5,729 bases of DNA, from NCBI GenBank assembly GCA_030950875.1, contig JAUZQS010000263.1, positions 1-5,729 on the forward strand. Reading direction: 5' to 3'. Source of the DNA: Mariprofundaceae bacterium (GTDB lineage Bacteria > Pseudomonadota > Zetaproteobacteria > Mariprofundales > Mariprofundaceae). Every line of letters starts with the position of its first letter. The stretch's first letter is position 1. The position numbers and the translations under genes were made by a program. Positions 5,688-5,729 of this stretch are shown piece after piece. The notes below the pieces were generated by a model. That model searched no databases. It was not told the origin of the DNA and saw nothing but the letters and a program-made list of their open reading frames with translations.

Positions 5688-5729
5688 CTAAATTAAAATC
5701 ACTCCTTCAATTTCCAGCCGATACGCCAT
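5688..5729 (-). CDS. Possible C-terminal end of an upstream gene
   Basis: The minus strand has 13 open codons ending in TAG at 5690-5688 (last residues LEIEGVILI), one base before the rlmE start. If this is the end of a real gene, rlmE is translationally coupled to it, which would explain the poor spacing of its ribosome binding site. Too short to identify. Confidence 0.25.
   Translation of the reverse strand: MAYRLEIEGVILI

Overview
The window looks like chromosomal DNA of a Pseudomonadota bacterium, probably a gammaproteobacterium or close relative. By spot counts the genes are about 43-46% G+C. All genes are on the minus strand and read right to left. The gene set is mostly ordinary metabolism and RNA modification: 23S rRNA methylation, queuosine synthesis, a phosphoglycolate-type phosphatase and thiamine synthesis. 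No lineage-specific marker fixes the species.

Right part (1759-5729): the last 42 bases may hold the end of an upstream gene. They are followed by rlmE, an 86-bp gap with a small hairpin, and then a compact operon queG - gph - thiE - thiD. queG and gph are 13 bp apart, gph and thiE share TGATG, and thiE and thiD share ATGA. The operon joins tRNA queuosine maturation, a HAD phosphatase, and the two enzymes that phosphorylate the thiamine pyrimidine and couple it to the thiazole. I see no TPP riboswitch in the window.

Middle (1329-1757): a 122-residue protein follows thiD. Its basic helix and C-terminal ribbon-helix-helix resemble MatP, the organiser of the terminus macrodomain in enteric bacteria, but it lacks MatP's C-terminal coiled-coil tail. 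A plausible sigma-70 promoter precedes it, and the -35/-10 spacer holds an 11-of-13 match to the matS consensus.

Left part (1-1328): the N-terminal 315 residues of a FIST-domain sensor protein run off the left edge. The 382-bp gap upstream of it is not featureless. Positions 960-1133 form a palindromic, MITE-like element with related inverted ends (TAACTrTTCAG), a third tandem copy of that end, a central A6-stem-T6 hairpin, and an exact 9-bp flanking direct repeat (TCTCCCTTT). The flanking repeat is the complement of the FIST gene's Shine-Dalgarno sequence. The element therefore appears to have inserted between the FIST promoter and its ribosome binding site, leaving a copy of the site on each side. 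The rest of the gap (1143-1328) is very A+T-rich and holds the likely original FIST promoter.

The strongest leads are the unannotated insertion element with its effect on the FIST gene, and the MatP-like protein with a possible autoregulatory site.
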